Below, one piece after another: positions 26,637 to 35,372 of a DNA stretch of 57,113 bases. The stretch lies in the NCBI GenBank assembly GCA_965368405.1, contig CBDUMS010000008.1:1-57113 (forward strand), written 5' to 3'. The translations under genes and the position numbers were made by a program. The DNA comes from S012-113 sp965368405. Lineage in GTDB: Bacteria; Bacteroidota; Bacteroidia; Cytophagales; Cyclobacteriaceae. The stretch's first letter is position 1. The number at the start of each line of letters is the position of its first letter. Below the pieces are notes generated by a model. It did no database searches. It saw only the letters and a list, made by a program, of their open reading frames with translations, and was not told the origin of the DNA.

Positions 26637-27128
26637 ATGAAAAATATGCTCATAACTGTCTTCGTATTCCTGGCGCTTCAAGCGTGTGGACAAGGTCAAA
26701 CAACTTTTATTCTGGTAAGGCATGCCGAAAAAGTGGCCGATGGCAGTAAAGATCCGGCACTAACCCAAGAAGGTGTACTTAGGGCAGAAAAATTCACGGC
26801 ACTACTTAGCAAAACCGATATTCAGGAGATCTACTCAACGAACTATATTCGAACTAAAGAAACCGTTACACCGCTGGCCAACTTGAAAGGCTTAGAAGTT
26901 AAACCTTACAATTGGAAAGACCCCGAGCAATTGCTCCAAAAAATGATTGATGAGCATCAAGGGCAGACTATCGTAATTAGTGGTCATTCTAACACCACCC
27001 CTGTATTAGCAAATATCCTTCTAGGTAACGACCAATTTAGTCAGTTTGATGATAGTGATTATAGCAATATTCTCGTAATTACAACCGCTAAGCTGGGCGA
27101 AGGAAAGTTGATCCACCTTAGTTTTTAG
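26637..27128 (+). CDS. Histidine-phosphatase (phosphoglycerate-mutase-like) lipoprotein
   Basis: 163 residues with a lipoprotein signal (Cys17 in LQAC). The catalytic VRHAEK motif gives Arg28 and His29 (phospho-acceptor). The YSTNYIRTKETV segment supplies further phosphate contacts, and His117 in SGHSN is the second histidine. Envelope-located members of this short branch are phosphatases of unknown substrate. It overlaps the convergent DUF6265 gene by 11 bp. Confidence 0.82.
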   Translation: MKNMLITVFVFLALQACGQGQTTFILVRHAEKVADGSKDPALTQEGVLRAEKFTALLSKTDIQEIYSTNYIRTKETVTPLANLKGLEVKPYNWKDPEQLLQKMIDEHQGQTIVISGHSNTTPVLANILLGNDQFSQFDDSDYSNILVITTAKLGEGKLIHLSF

Positions 27129-27666
27129 TGCTTGGTTTATACCGCACATAGTTAAACTTTATCTCCGACTCTTTGCCATTATTATCTACAACAACATAAA
27201 CATTAATCTCATCGTCGGAGATATACTCAAAGGTGAAATCATCAAAATATGCCTTACCTTTTTCTAATTTTACTAGTTTAAAATCAACGGTTTCATCCTT
27301 TTTTTCCCAGCCTTTGAGGTTTTCGTCAAAGTGCTTTAATCGAAATAATAATGTGCCATCGGTTTCAATAATTGTCATAATTTCATAAAAGGATATACCT
27401 TCCGAGGTAGATGCCTTAAAAACACCCATCATTGAACCATGCAATGGGGGCGACCAAATCTCTTCGGTGGATCCGCCGAATGCGGTGCCTCTCCAGTGAC
27501 CCTGAATCCAAGCGATTTCTTCCAGGGTTGCTTTGGGGGATCCTTTTATTGAATCATAAGCGACAGTTTGATTATAATTGGTTTGACCCAGACTTATGAA
27601 TGGGATCATTAGCATTAGAGCTAATAAAATTTGCTTTTTAGTAGGGGTCAAGCTTAAATTGTTCAT
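27118..27666 (-). CDS. Secreted DUF6265-family protein
   Basis: 182 residues with a signal peptide cleaved before Gln28 (ISLG|Q). The mature part matches the DUF6265 pattern: WIQGHWRGTAFGGSTEEIWSPP, a GSMMG turn and FYEIMTI, forming a lipocalin-like beta barrel that may bind a small hydrophobic molecule. It starts 29 bp after the S15 peptidase gene on the same strand and is probably cotranscribed with it. Function is unknown. Confidence 0.75.
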   Translation of the reverse strand: MNNLSLTPTKKQILLALMLMIPFISLGQTNYNQTVAYDSIKGSPKATLEEIAWIQGHWRGTAFGGSTEEIWSPPLHGSMMGVFKASTSEGISFYEIMTIIETDGTLLFRLKHFDENLKGWEKKDETVDFKLVKLEKGKAYFDDFTFEYISDDEINVYVVVDNNGKESEIKFNYVRYKPSTKN

Positions 27667-27695
27667 AAGGTTTTTTTCTTTGTTGTTTCCCTCTA

Positions 27696-29534
27696 TTATT
27701 CTTTTAGTGCCGCATTATAAGCTTTAACGCCACCTACAACAGGAATCTCTAAAACGGTGCCTCCTAAATCTAACGATAATTCGGTTCCTGGGTTCGGCCA
27801 CAGTGTAAATTCGCGATCACTTGAAAAAATCATTAGTCCAATTTGTTGGCCAGCCGGAATCACCTGATCGTCTGGCTGTAGATCAAAGCTAAGACTATAG
27901 AACTTTCCTGGCTCGAGCGGTTCGCTTTCCGATAGCGACGTGTGGTTTTGGATATCGGCCCAGCCACGAGTAATTATATTATCTGTGATTTCCGCATTTG
28001 GGCCTTCTTGCCAAGGTAACGAAACCAACCATACCGATAGGTTTGCCGCTGGTTTGTTGGATGAAATCTTCATTGAAACACGAACCTTACCAGAAATGTG
28101 AACATCGTTTTTTAAAATGGGAGTTAGATACATCAAACGGTGATTCGTTACCTCAGCCTTAGCAAGGGTGGCTCCCGAAAATGAAAAGTTGTCAACAAAG
28201 GTTTCTGTACCTCTACTTGGAAAAGGTACCGGAGAAAGGCCACCATATTCAGGTGCGCCTCCAGTAAGCATGAATTTAACTGGGCTAGCCTCAGGGTTAG
28301 GATAGTCAGTGTATGCTGTCGGTTCTTTATTCGAACTGTTTTCCCTAACAATCCAGGCCCGGGGATCTCGCTCGACATCATTTTCAATACCGTGCAGATA
28401 ACGCGTAAACCATTTGTTCATAATTGACATTGGCGGTGGTCCGCCATGACCTCCCTGATGATAATAAATCTGGGCTGGAAGGCCGAGTTCCTTCGCAGCC
28501 TCATATATTCGAAAACTGTGCTCTGGCATAACATTCCAATCGTTAAAGCCATGAGACATCAAAAGCGCCGCTTTCATGTTCTTCATTTGGTTAAGATAAT
28601 CTCGACCAGCCCAAAACTCGTTATAGTCTCCGTTGACACGATCCATGCCCTCTGCCATTTCTTTATCGCGAATGTTTTCACGAGCCCATTGCCGTTTTGA
28701 TTCGTCTCCACTATGAATAAAATCGAAAAGCACATCAATATCTTCCCCCAAATACCCTCCCGGACTTCTTACTAAACCGTTAGAGCGATAATAATGATAA
28801 TACGATGTGTTTGGGGCAACGGGTATAATGGCCTCGAGCCCTTCAACACCGGTCGTCGCTGCTGCTAGGGGAATTGTGCCATTATAAGAAGTGCCTGTCA
28901 TACCAACCTTACCAGTTGACCAAAATGCTTTTACTTCTTTCTTGCCATCTATTTCCTTAAACCCTTTTCTTTTACCACACAACCATTCAATTACCGCTTT
29001 AGGGGCCAGTGACTCATTTTCGCCGCCAACCGTTGGAGAACCCTGCGATAAGCCTGTACCGGGAGAAGAGGAGTGGACAACAATATAACCACGTGGCACC
29101 CATGTCCTGGTATGAGAGCTCGATATCACGGGTCGCTGACCTCTTCTCTTAACCTCAGGAGGGTGCATGCGTTCCGGTGATTGTTCACCTAGCTCCTGGC
29201 GCACATTCCAGAAATACTCTTTCGAGCCAGAGGCTGTTCCGGCAAAGTAGGGGCTTGAAATATAGATAACGGGTAATTTAAGCTTTTCAGTATCGGTTTG
29301 TTTTGGTCTTGTAACCGAAACGTGCATTCGATCCATTTTTCCATCTCCATCCGTATCAAAGTCTGCTTCCACCCATAAATCGTGTTGAATCCATTCTGAA
29401 GCATCACGAAACTCCGGTACTACCTGGGCCTCACCATTCTCGAATCTTGGTTTTATCGATTGGGCATTAATAAGTGCCAGCGGCATTATTGTTAGTGCAA
29501 ATACAAGAATTAGGAGTTTCTGGATTTTATACAT
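27696..29534 (-). CDS. Xaa-Pro dipeptidyl-peptidase, S15 / CocE-NonD family
   Basis: 612 residues with a signal peptide cleaved before Gln25. An alpha/beta-hydrolase domain (about 45-400) is followed by the C-terminal jelly-roll PepX_C domain (about 410-605). The nucleophile is Ser216 in GTSYNG. The HGFNDWNV segment supplies the Asp and QGGHGGPP the His. Family members remove X-Pro dipeptides or hydrolyse esters and acyl bonds; a periplasmic or surface peptidase role fits the leader. Substrate specificity cannot be read from sequence. Confidence 0.87.
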   Translation of the reverse strand: MYKIQKLLILVFALTIMPLALINAQSIKPRFENGEAQVVPEFRDASEWIQHDLWVEADFDTDGDGKMDRMHVSVTRPKQTDTEKLKLPVIYISSPYFAGTASGSKEYFWNVRQELGEQSPERMHPPEVKRRGQRPVISSSHTRTWVPRGYIVVHSSSPGTGLSQGSPTVGGENESLAPKAVIEWLCGKRKGFKEIDGKKEVKAFWSTGKVGMTGTSYNGTIPLAAATTGVEGLEAIIPVAPNTSYYHYYRSNGLVRSPGGYLGEDIDVLFDFIHSGDESKRQWARENIRDKEMAEGMDRVNGDYNEFWAGRDYLNQMKNMKAALLMSHGFNDWNVMPEHSFRIYEAAKELGLPAQIYYHQGGHGGPPPMSIMNKWFTRYLHGIENDVERDPRAWIVRENSSNKEPTAYTDYPNPEASPVKFMLTGGAPEYGGLSPVPFPSRGTETFVDNFSFSGATLAKAEVTNHRLMYLTPILKNDVHISGKVRVSMKISSNKPAANLSVWLVSLPWQEGPNAEITDNIITRGWADIQNHTSLSESEPLEPGKFYSLSFDLQPDDQVIPAGQQIGLMIFSSDREFTLWPNPGTELSLDLGGTVLEIPVVGGVKAYNAALKE

Positions 29535-29582
29535 CTAAGGTTCAATTTAATCTTCTCAATAATGTCAGTTAAGGCTAACTCA

Positions 29583-30530
29583 TTATTTAAACCAGCCATT
29601 TTTATAAAATAAATACAGACTGCCAAATGCAATTATTCCCATAAGCGAAAGGGATAGGAAGTAGCCATTTGTCCACTCTAGCTCAGGCATATTAACAAAG
29701 TTCATTCCATAAATTCCCGCGATAAATGTTAGTGGGACAAAGATTGATTGAATTATGGTAAGCGTGTTAAGTTTTGTATTGCCCTTTTCTTGCAGCAGAC
29801 TACGGTTTCTTTGAAAAATATAGTCCAATTTGTCCACTGACCGCTCCATAATGGAAACGAGGTGATCCATACTTTTCTCTATACGCGATAAATTTTTTCC
29901 GATAGACCCTGTATCTCCCTCATCTATGGGTAGCAAACGAATTGTTGTAAGTTGATCTTCAAAAATTTCAGTCAGATCAATTACTTTATGATAGAGTAAT
30001 TCTGAATCCGATGCGTTCCAGATAAAATTATCTCCAATTGATACTTTTAAAGCTTCATCCACTCGTTTGGTTACCTCTCTTGCAATACCAACATTATAAT
30101 CAACCATTCTACCCAGAAGAGCCAAAACAATAAATTGATAATTATGTTTCCTTACATATTTAATAAGATTATCGGGTTGTAAAGAATCAGTCAATCGATG
30201 ATCATTGCCTGAAATAGTAATTAAAAATTGGTTGGCAAAGACCAGTGTAACATATGCATTATTAATATCCTCGTTGCCGTAATTAATATTACAGTCGAGT
30301 AAGGCCGTATCTTTAATGCGTTCTAAGCGAAAGGTTTTACCTGGGTTTGCTAATCGCCTCAATAAGTCGTCATCAACATTTGATTGTTCTAGCTCGGCAA
30401 TGAAATCAGATCTATTGGGTATAATAATATCAATCCAAACTAGATCTGGTTCAGTAAATAATTCACTCTCAAATTTCCTGCTCTCTATGGAGAAACTACC
30501 ATTAATTGATTTTATTGCCGTGCATTGCAT
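29583..30530 (-). CDS. corA: CorA-family divalent cation transporter
   Basis: 315 residues: a cytoplasmic alpha/beta domain, a long coiled stalk helix (about 150-250) and two C-terminal TM helices (about 255-278 and 287-308). The CorA signature GIYGMNF ends TM1, followed by the MPELEW periplasmic loop, typical of Mg2+ (or Co2+/Ni2+) channels that work as pentamers. The frame extends 12 codons upstream to a TTG at 30566, but the ATG at 30530 gives a normal N-terminus. Ion preference is inferred from the family. Confidence 0.9.
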   Translation of the reverse strand: MQCTAIKSINGSFSIESRKFESELFTEPDLVWIDIIIPNRSDFIAELEQSNVDDDLLRRLANPGKTFRLERIKDTALLDCNINYGNEDINNAYVTLVFANQFLITISGNDHRLTDSLQPDNLIKYVRKHNYQFIVLALLGRMVDYNVGIAREVTKRVDEALKVSIGDNFIWNASDSELLYHKVIDLTEIFEDQLTTIRLLPIDEGDTGSIGKNLSRIEKSMDHLVSIMERSVDKLDYIFQRNRSLLQEKGNTKLNTLTIIQSIFVPLTFIAGIYGMNFVNMPELEWTNGYFLSLSLMGIIAFGSLYLFYKNGWFK

Positions 30531-30603
30531 TTTGCTAGCATTTTTGTTCAACACTAAAGTTAGCAATTATGAAGCAAAGTGAAATGGATATCAAGAGAAT
30601 GAA

Positions 30604-31776
30604 CTAGCTCAGGATATCAATTAGCTTATTCACTTGAGCACCTCGAGCAAATTGATTTTCAGCCACCTTTCTTGCTCGCTTCTGTGACTCTTCTTTAAAC
30701 TGTGCTGAGTGAATGTACATACTTATCTTCTCAACAAAATCTCTTGGCTCATTAGGATCATAATAGAAACCACATGGCTCTCCTTCAACAATATCTTTTA
30801 CCCAGCCTTTTGTATTCGTAATTATTATTTTGCCTGCCGCAAGAGCATCGAAAAATTTATTAGGGCTATTGGTTTCCATAATTGGTTTGCTCGCGAATGA
30901 AACATAAGCTGCGTCGGTAATATTCAGTACTCTTCGGAGGTTGTACTTACTTTGGAATGGCAGAAATCGTACATTCGAAATACTAAAATGTTTGACCAGG
31001 TACTTCAGTCGGTCTAACTCAGATCCATCGCCAATGATAAAAATCTGGAGCGGCAGCCCTGCTTTTAACGACTCATTGGCCGCAGCAAGTAAGTAGTCGA
31101 GGTGATTGGCTCTACCTATGGTTCCGAAGTAGCTCACAACAAACTTATCATCAACATCAAAAAGGCCTTCTAGTGCTTCTTGTTTTTGCTCTGGCTTAAA
31201 AAAATCGATGTCAGACATATTCGGGATAAGAGCAACGGTTTTGTTTGGCTCCGATGTTTCGATTTGCGTTTTAATACCAGGTGATAGTGCGATAATTTTT
31301 TCGGCATTTTTATACACCTTAATCTCCAGATTCTTAAGGTAGCGTTTGAGGTACTTATTCTTTATTACACCCATTTGAAATGGTGCTTCCGGCCATAGAT
31401 CCCGGACCTCAAAATAATATGGGATTTTGTGTTCTTTCTTTATTCTAAGAGCAGACAGCCCTATCGTAAGCGGAGTTGAGGTTGCATAGCATACGTCGAT
31501 ATCCTTAATTTTTCTTACTTTTCTTCGCACTAAATACATGAACCTAAAGAAGGCTACTAATCTTGCCAAAAATCCTTGTCGGTTATCATAATGAACCGGC
31601 AAATAATGCACCCTAATCCCATCGACTGTAACCGTTTTTGCCCTCTTTTCATTATGGGCAGAAATCATCTCAACTTCTATACCGTGATCCACTAACCCTT
31701 TCGCCAGATAGTACGAACGAATAGCGCCCCCTTCCTCAGGAGTCCTGAAATATTGATGAATATAGAGTACTTTCAT
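30604..31776 (-). CDS. Family 4 glycosyltransferase
   Basis: 390 residues with the GT-B fold of GT4: an N-terminal acceptor domain starting KVLYIHQYFRTPEEGGAIRSYYLAKGL and a C-terminal donor domain with VVSYFGTIGRANHLDYL. The nucleotide-sugar motif KPIMETNSPNKFFDALAAGK carries the E-x7-E-like acidic pair region. It transfers a sugar from an NDP or lipid donor during surface-polysaccharide assembly. It starts 1 nt after the asnB stop, so the two are one transcription unit. The ATG at 31776 is preferred over an upstream in-frame start at 31791, which would overlap asnB. Confidence 0.88.
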   Translation of the reverse strand: MKVLYIHQYFRTPEEGGAIRSYYLAKGLVDHGIEVEMISAHNEKRAKTVTVDGIRVHYLPVHYDNRQGFLARLVAFFRFMYLVRRKVRKIKDIDVCYATSTPLTIGLSALRIKKEHKIPYYFEVRDLWPEAPFQMGVIKNKYLKRYLKNLEIKVYKNAEKIIALSPGIKTQIETSEPNKTVALIPNMSDIDFFKPEQKQEALEGLFDVDDKFVVSYFGTIGRANHLDYLLAAANESLKAGLPLQIFIIGDGSELDRLKYLVKHFSISNVRFLPFQSKYNLRRVLNITDAAYVSFASKPIMETNSPNKFFDALAAGKIIITNTKGWVKDIVEGEPCGFYYDPNEPRDFVEKISMYIHSAQFKEESQKRARKVAENQFARGAQVNKLIDILS

Positions 31777-31777
31777 T

Positions 31778-33547
31778 CTAATGGCTTGCAAGCCAGTTTT
31801 CTAATACTAATATAGACCATAGCTGCATATTGTTATCTGCCTTCTGCGCTAAATGATTTGACCACAGGTTTTCAATTGTCTCTTTAGGCACATAAGCATA
31901 GATCGGACTTTCCCGATCAAGAAACTTCCAAAGTCCTCGCCATTCCTTGCTTCGTAAAAGCTCTCCCATTGGCAACCCAAAGCCCAATTTCGGCCTATTG
32001 ACAAATTCTTTTCCTCCGTAAGAAGTGAGTAGATCTTTAAGTGGGCCCTTCCCTTTCTTAGCCATAAGCTGGGCAGCGCTGATTTTGCTCGCTATATCTT
32101 CGATCGAGTCGCACAAATACGGTACTCTAATTTCAACTCCTTGTTGCATACCTGCATTATCGGTTATCGCTAAAACATCGTTTATCAAGTAGTTAACCCG
32201 ATCGAATTTAAGTGCTTCGCGAAGACTTTCTTCAGGACTTTCAGTTGAACACTTTAGAGCGATATTATGAACTGAATTAATTAAAGAATATATTTTAAGG
32301 AAGTTTTCAAAAGTTTCGCTTGGATCTTTGGATAACGCATTAAACAGTTTTTGGTAAGCATCTGGTAAAACTTTATTGAGCCGCAGCGAGTCAATTAAGA
32401 ATTTCGTTCGCAACAAAATCTTAGGATGATTTAAATATTGATAATATGCCCGGTGTCGATTATATCCAGCGAATAATTCATCTGCTCCTGCTCCCGAAAT
32501 AAGCACCCTATGATTTATCTTAACCTCTTTGGAAACAAGCCATGTCGCCAAAGCACCATGGTCGGCAATTGGCTGGTCTATTAAGTTCAAAAACTCTTGT
32601 GCTAAGGCTGGGTTGTCGCGTTTTAATTCAATGGGTTGATGTTCGGCCTGATATAGTTTCGCAGCCTTTATCGCCCATTCTGCATCCTTTCCGGTATTTA
32701 AGGTATAAGCGGGAGTACCTACTACGGATAGTTCGCGGTTAAGCATCGCCAGAATCAAGGTAGAATCTACGCCGCCACTAAGCATAAGTCCCGGAGCATC
32801 GCTAACGTTATACTGTAGTGTTATGGACTCGATCATCGAATTACGCAAATCTTCCTGACCTGTTTTTTTTCCCAGAGTATGACTTTTCTTTCTATAATCA
32901 AACTCTTGACTTATCTCTAGAACAACACCCGGTTCACATGCGCTGATCTCGTTTAGAAAGGTTTTTTGCCCCAATACATGACGGAAGCTGAGGTATTCCC
33001 TTATTGCATGATCATTAATGGTCAGTTTTGCCATCTTCGAGTCCTCAATAGCCCTGATCGAGGAAGAACAGACAAACGTATCATCATTCAAAAAATAGTA
33101 TAGTGGTTTTATTCCCTGACGATCACGAGACACAAGAATCTGGGCGTTATTCAAATCAGCAAATACGAATGCGTACATCCCCTTAAGCTCATTAATTCCT
33201 TCGGCCCCAAACTCCTTAAGCCAATAGAATACGACTTCGGTGTCCGAATGCGTCTTAAACACGACCCCTTTATTAATTAGGCGATTTTTTAAGTCCTGGT
33301 AGTTATAAACCTCACCATTATAGGCTAGTACATAATTCCCGCAATCAGAAAGCATGGGTTGGTTTGATGATTTATCGCGATCAATCACCATAAGCCTATT
33401 TACACCCAGAGCCAGAAACCAGTCCTCCTTCTTAGAAAAAAATTCACCAGAATTATCGGTGCCTCGATATTGAGAGCTTTGTTGCATTGCAGACAAAGCG
33501 TTTTTAGGAATCGGTTTTTTGCTTAGAATTAGATTAATACCACACAT
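31778..33547 (-). CDS. asnB: Glutamine-hydrolysing asparagine synthase-like amidotransferase
   Basis: 589 residues. The N-terminal Ntn amidotransferase domain starts MCGINLIL with the catalytic Cys2 exposed after Met removal, and RGTDNSG and YNGEVYNYQDL complete the glutamine site. The synthase domain has the PP-loop SGGVDSTLILAML (about 255-267) and the GADELFAGY motif. It forms Asn from Asp, or amidates another carboxylate such as a uronic acid when found in polysaccharide clusters. Its direct pairing with a glycosyltransferase makes the second reading plausible. Confidence 0.88.
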   Translation of the reverse strand: MCGINLILSKKPIPKNALSAMQQSSQYRGTDNSGEFFSKKEDWFLALGVNRLMVIDRDKSSNQPMLSDCGNYVLAYNGEVYNYQDLKNRLINKGVVFKTHSDTEVVFYWLKEFGAEGINELKGMYAFVFADLNNAQILVSRDRQGIKPLYYFLNDDTFVCSSSIRAIEDSKMAKLTINDHAIREYLSFRHVLGQKTFLNEISACEPGVVLEISQEFDYRKKSHTLGKKTGQEDLRNSMIESITLQYNVSDAPGLMLSGGVDSTLILAMLNRELSVVGTPAYTLNTGKDAEWAIKAAKLYQAEHQPIELKRDNPALAQEFLNLIDQPIADHGALATWLVSKEVKINHRVLISGAGADELFAGYNRHRAYYQYLNHPKILLRTKFLIDSLRLNKVLPDAYQKLFNALSKDPSETFENFLKIYSLINSVHNIALKCSTESPEESLREALKFDRVNYLINDVLAITDNAGMQQGVEIRVPYLCDSIEDIASKISAAQLMAKKGKGPLKDLLTSYGGKEFVNRPKLGFGLPMGELLRSKEWRGLWKFLDRESPIYAYVPKETIENLWSNHLAQKADNNMQLWSILVLENWLASH

Positions 33548-33552
33548 TACGG

Positions 33553-34197
33553 TCAGTTGTAATGCTTTTCGAAATATTTACAAAGATGGGTGAGCTTACA
33601 TTCTTCACACTTTGGTCTTCTGGCTAAGCATGTATATCGTCCATGAAGAATTAGCCAATGATGGGCTGTTGCAATATCTTCTTTCTTGAGATATTTTACC
33701 AGCTGTTTCTCAACCTCTAATGGTGTTTTAGCATTTTGGTTAGCTAAACCAATTCGTTTCGAAACTCTAAAAACATGTGTGTCTACGGCCATTGCTGGCT
33801 GGTTATAAATAACCGATGCAATCACATTGGCTGTTTTTCTTCCCACGCCCGGTAGTTTCTGCAGTTCTTTGATGTCTCCCGGAACCTCATTATTAAACTC
33901 TTCTTGCAGCATTCGAGCCATACCTACTAAATGCTTCGATTTATTATTGGGGTAGGTGACTGAACGTATGTAGGGAAATACTTCTTCCGAGGAACTTGCC
34001 GCTAGGTGGGCTGGTGTCGGAAAAGTTTTGAAAAGTTGCGGTGTTACTTTATTGATGCGCTCATCCGTGCATTGAGCACTCAATATCACGGCAATAAGCA
34101 ATTCGAACGGATTACTGTATTCCAGCTCCGTTTCAGCATCAGGATTTATCTCTTTAAACAGTTCTACAACTGCCCGATATCGTTCTTTTCTTGTCAT
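33553..34197 (-). CDS. nth: Endonuclease III
   Basis: A 214-residue DNA glycosylase/AP lyase for oxidised pyrimidines. The HhH motif LPGVGRKTANVI carries the catalytic Lys, and the catalytic Asp is in AVDTHVFRVSKR. The C-terminal 4Fe-4S loop has four cysteines (CLARRPKCEECKLTHLC spacing 6-2-5). Length and domain order are standard. It ends 5 bp before asnB on the same strand. Confidence 0.95.
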   Translation of the reverse strand: MTRKERYRAVVELFKEINPDAETELEYSNPFELLIAVILSAQCTDERINKVTPQLFKTFPTPAHLAASSSEEVFPYIRSVTYPNNKSKHLVGMARMLQEEFNNEVPGDIKELQKLPGVGRKTANVIASVIYNQPAMAVDTHVFRVSKRIGLANQNAKTPLEVEKQLVKYLKKEDIATAHHWLILHGRYTCLARRPKCEECKLTHLCKYFEKHYN

Positions 34198-34235
34198 TAA
34201 CCATTAGATTCCTGGTCGATGCAAGATAGCTTTTT

Positions 34236-34445
34236 TTATACTTTTGAACGACTACTGGCAACCGAAGATGTTGTCCCCGGCTCGAGTAGTTCATCGAGTA
34301 ATCTTACTGTTGTACTAAGGCGCTTATGCTCTTCATGCAGAGCATTGTCACATAGTAACGCCTTTTGAATTTCTATTGATTCCTCGTGAGAGGTTTCATC
34401 GTAAATGTACCTGATAAGGTCATTTTGGGTAAATGTTTTGGTCAT
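34236..34445 (-). CDS. Small protein overlapping the sigma factor gene, possible regulator of it
   Basis: A 69-residue acidic helical protein with the pattern FTQNDLIRYIYDETSHEES, then a helix (about 40-55) ending in LLDELLEPG and a Ser-rich tail. It overlaps the 3' end of the ECF sigma gene by 26 bp, so the two are translationally coupled. Position and helical content suggest a small cytosolic anti-sigma-like protein. It lacks the His-Cys-Cys zinc motif of ZAS anti-sigma factors and any TM helix. Similar short ORFs follow this sigma gene in related Bacteroidota, from memory. Function is inferred. Confidence 0.65.
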   Translation of the reverse strand: MTKTFTQNDLIRYIYDETSHEESIEIQKALLCDNALHEEHKRLSTTVRLLDELLEPGTTSSVASSRSKV

Positions 34446-35019
34446 AGGCCATGTTTTGTTTTAACATCTTCTTTCTTAGGTTAATTAATGCATAACGCAT
34501 TCTTCCTAATGCTGTATTAATACTAACTCCAGTGCTTTCAGCGATGTCTTGAAAACTCATTTCCATGTAATGTCGCATTACCAAGACCTCTCGCTGCGCG
34601 TCGGGTAACTCTTCTATTAACGCCCGGAGTTTTTCTTTAGTATCTTTTTGTGCTTGAAAAGTTTCGAATGGTGCTTCAGAAAATTCTAATGTGTTAAACA
34701 CATTGCTGCCATCTTCCATAACAATCGTTGGAAAGCGCTTATTTTTTCTGAAGTGATCGATTGCCAAATTATGAGCAATACGCATTATCCATGGCTGAAA
34801 CTTGCCCTCATCGTTGTACCTCCCCGCTCTTAGCGTATTTAAAGCCTTAATAAAAGTTTCTTGTCTAAGATCTTCTGCTATATTGCGATCTTTAACAATT
34901 AGATGAATGGACGTAAAAATTCTGGATTGGTATCTTTCAATCAAGACCTCAAAACCCTTCTCGTCGCCAGTTAAGAACAGCTTTACCAACTTGCTGTCAC
35001 TTATTTTATCATTTATCAT
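34420..35019 (-). CDS. ECF-type RNA polymerase sigma factor
   Basis: 199 residues. Region 2 (about 20-95) contains EDLRQETFIKALNTLR and the -10 recognition stretch RIAHNLAIDHFRKNKR. Region 4 (about 130-190) contains LPDAQREVLVMRHYMEMSFQDIAESTGVSINTALGRMRYAL, a typical helix-turn-helix. There is no dedicated sensor neighbour; the overlapping 69-residue gene is its only partner here. It has its own promoter and a 77-nt leader. Target genes are unknown. Confidence 0.93.
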   Translation of the reverse strand: MINDKISDSKLVKLFLTGDEKGFEVLIERYQSRIFTSIHLIVKDRNIAEDLRQETFIKALNTLRAGRYNDEGKFQPWIMRIAHNLAIDHFRKNKRFPTIVMEDGSNVFNTLEFSEAPFETFQAQKDTKEKLRALIEELPDAQREVLVMRHYMEMSFQDIAESTGVSINTALGRMRYALINLRKKMLKQNMAYDQNIYPK

Positions 35020-35102
35020 GTAATAATTTATTTGGTAACGTAGAGGTTTATCTCATAGGCAAAATCGTGGTGTCTTGATGAATATTTTTTGTTTGGTAGA
35101 AT

Positions 35103-35135
35103 CAAATGTAGGTAAACCAAAAAGTAAAATCAAAA
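35103..35135 (-). promoter_or_regulatory. Candidate promoter of the sigma factor gene
   Basis: On the minus strand TTTTG (35135-35131) and TACATTTG (35110-35103) are spaced by 20 nt and match the Bacteroidota housekeeping consensus well. A start site near 35096 gives a leader of about 77 nt. Confidence 0.5.
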
Positions 35136-35357
35136 GATTTTTATATTATTTTTCAAATGATGCCTAAAAAATCAGTTATGTACATTCACCGTTTATGGTG
35201 TGGATTAAAGGCCAAATTACGGCCTAACGAAACATAGTAAAAAATATTGTGTGCGATGAAAAATAATATTCTTTGCACTTTTCTAATATACTTTTCTTAG
35301 TGCACATAGATAACGTTTTCCTTATTTTAATAAGTGAAGTAAACGCTGGCAAATCTC

Positions 35358-35365
35358 TATATTTG
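35358..35365 (+). promoter_or_regulatory. Candidate -7 element for uvrA, 7 nt before the start codon
   Basis: TATATTTG fits TAnnTTTG exactly. The transcription start would fall almost on the ATG at 35373. No good TTG is seen 19 nt upstream, so this is tentative. Confidence 0.3.
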
Positions 35366-35372
35366 CTCAGCT

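Larger units (their letters stand above)
35020..35372. other. 353-bp divergent intergenic region between sigma factor and uvrA
   Basis: AT-rich. It holds the leftward sigma promoter and a candidate -7 element for uvrA. Between them is a small AGGCC/GGCCT stem with a 7-nt loop (about 35202-35218). A 26-codon frame (35158-35238) is present but has no supporting feature. I see no RNA gene. Confidence 0.5.

Noticed and set aside
35158..35238. A 26-codon frame in the sigma-uvrA gap
   Set aside because: No family, promoter or coupling supports it; it could easily occur by chance.
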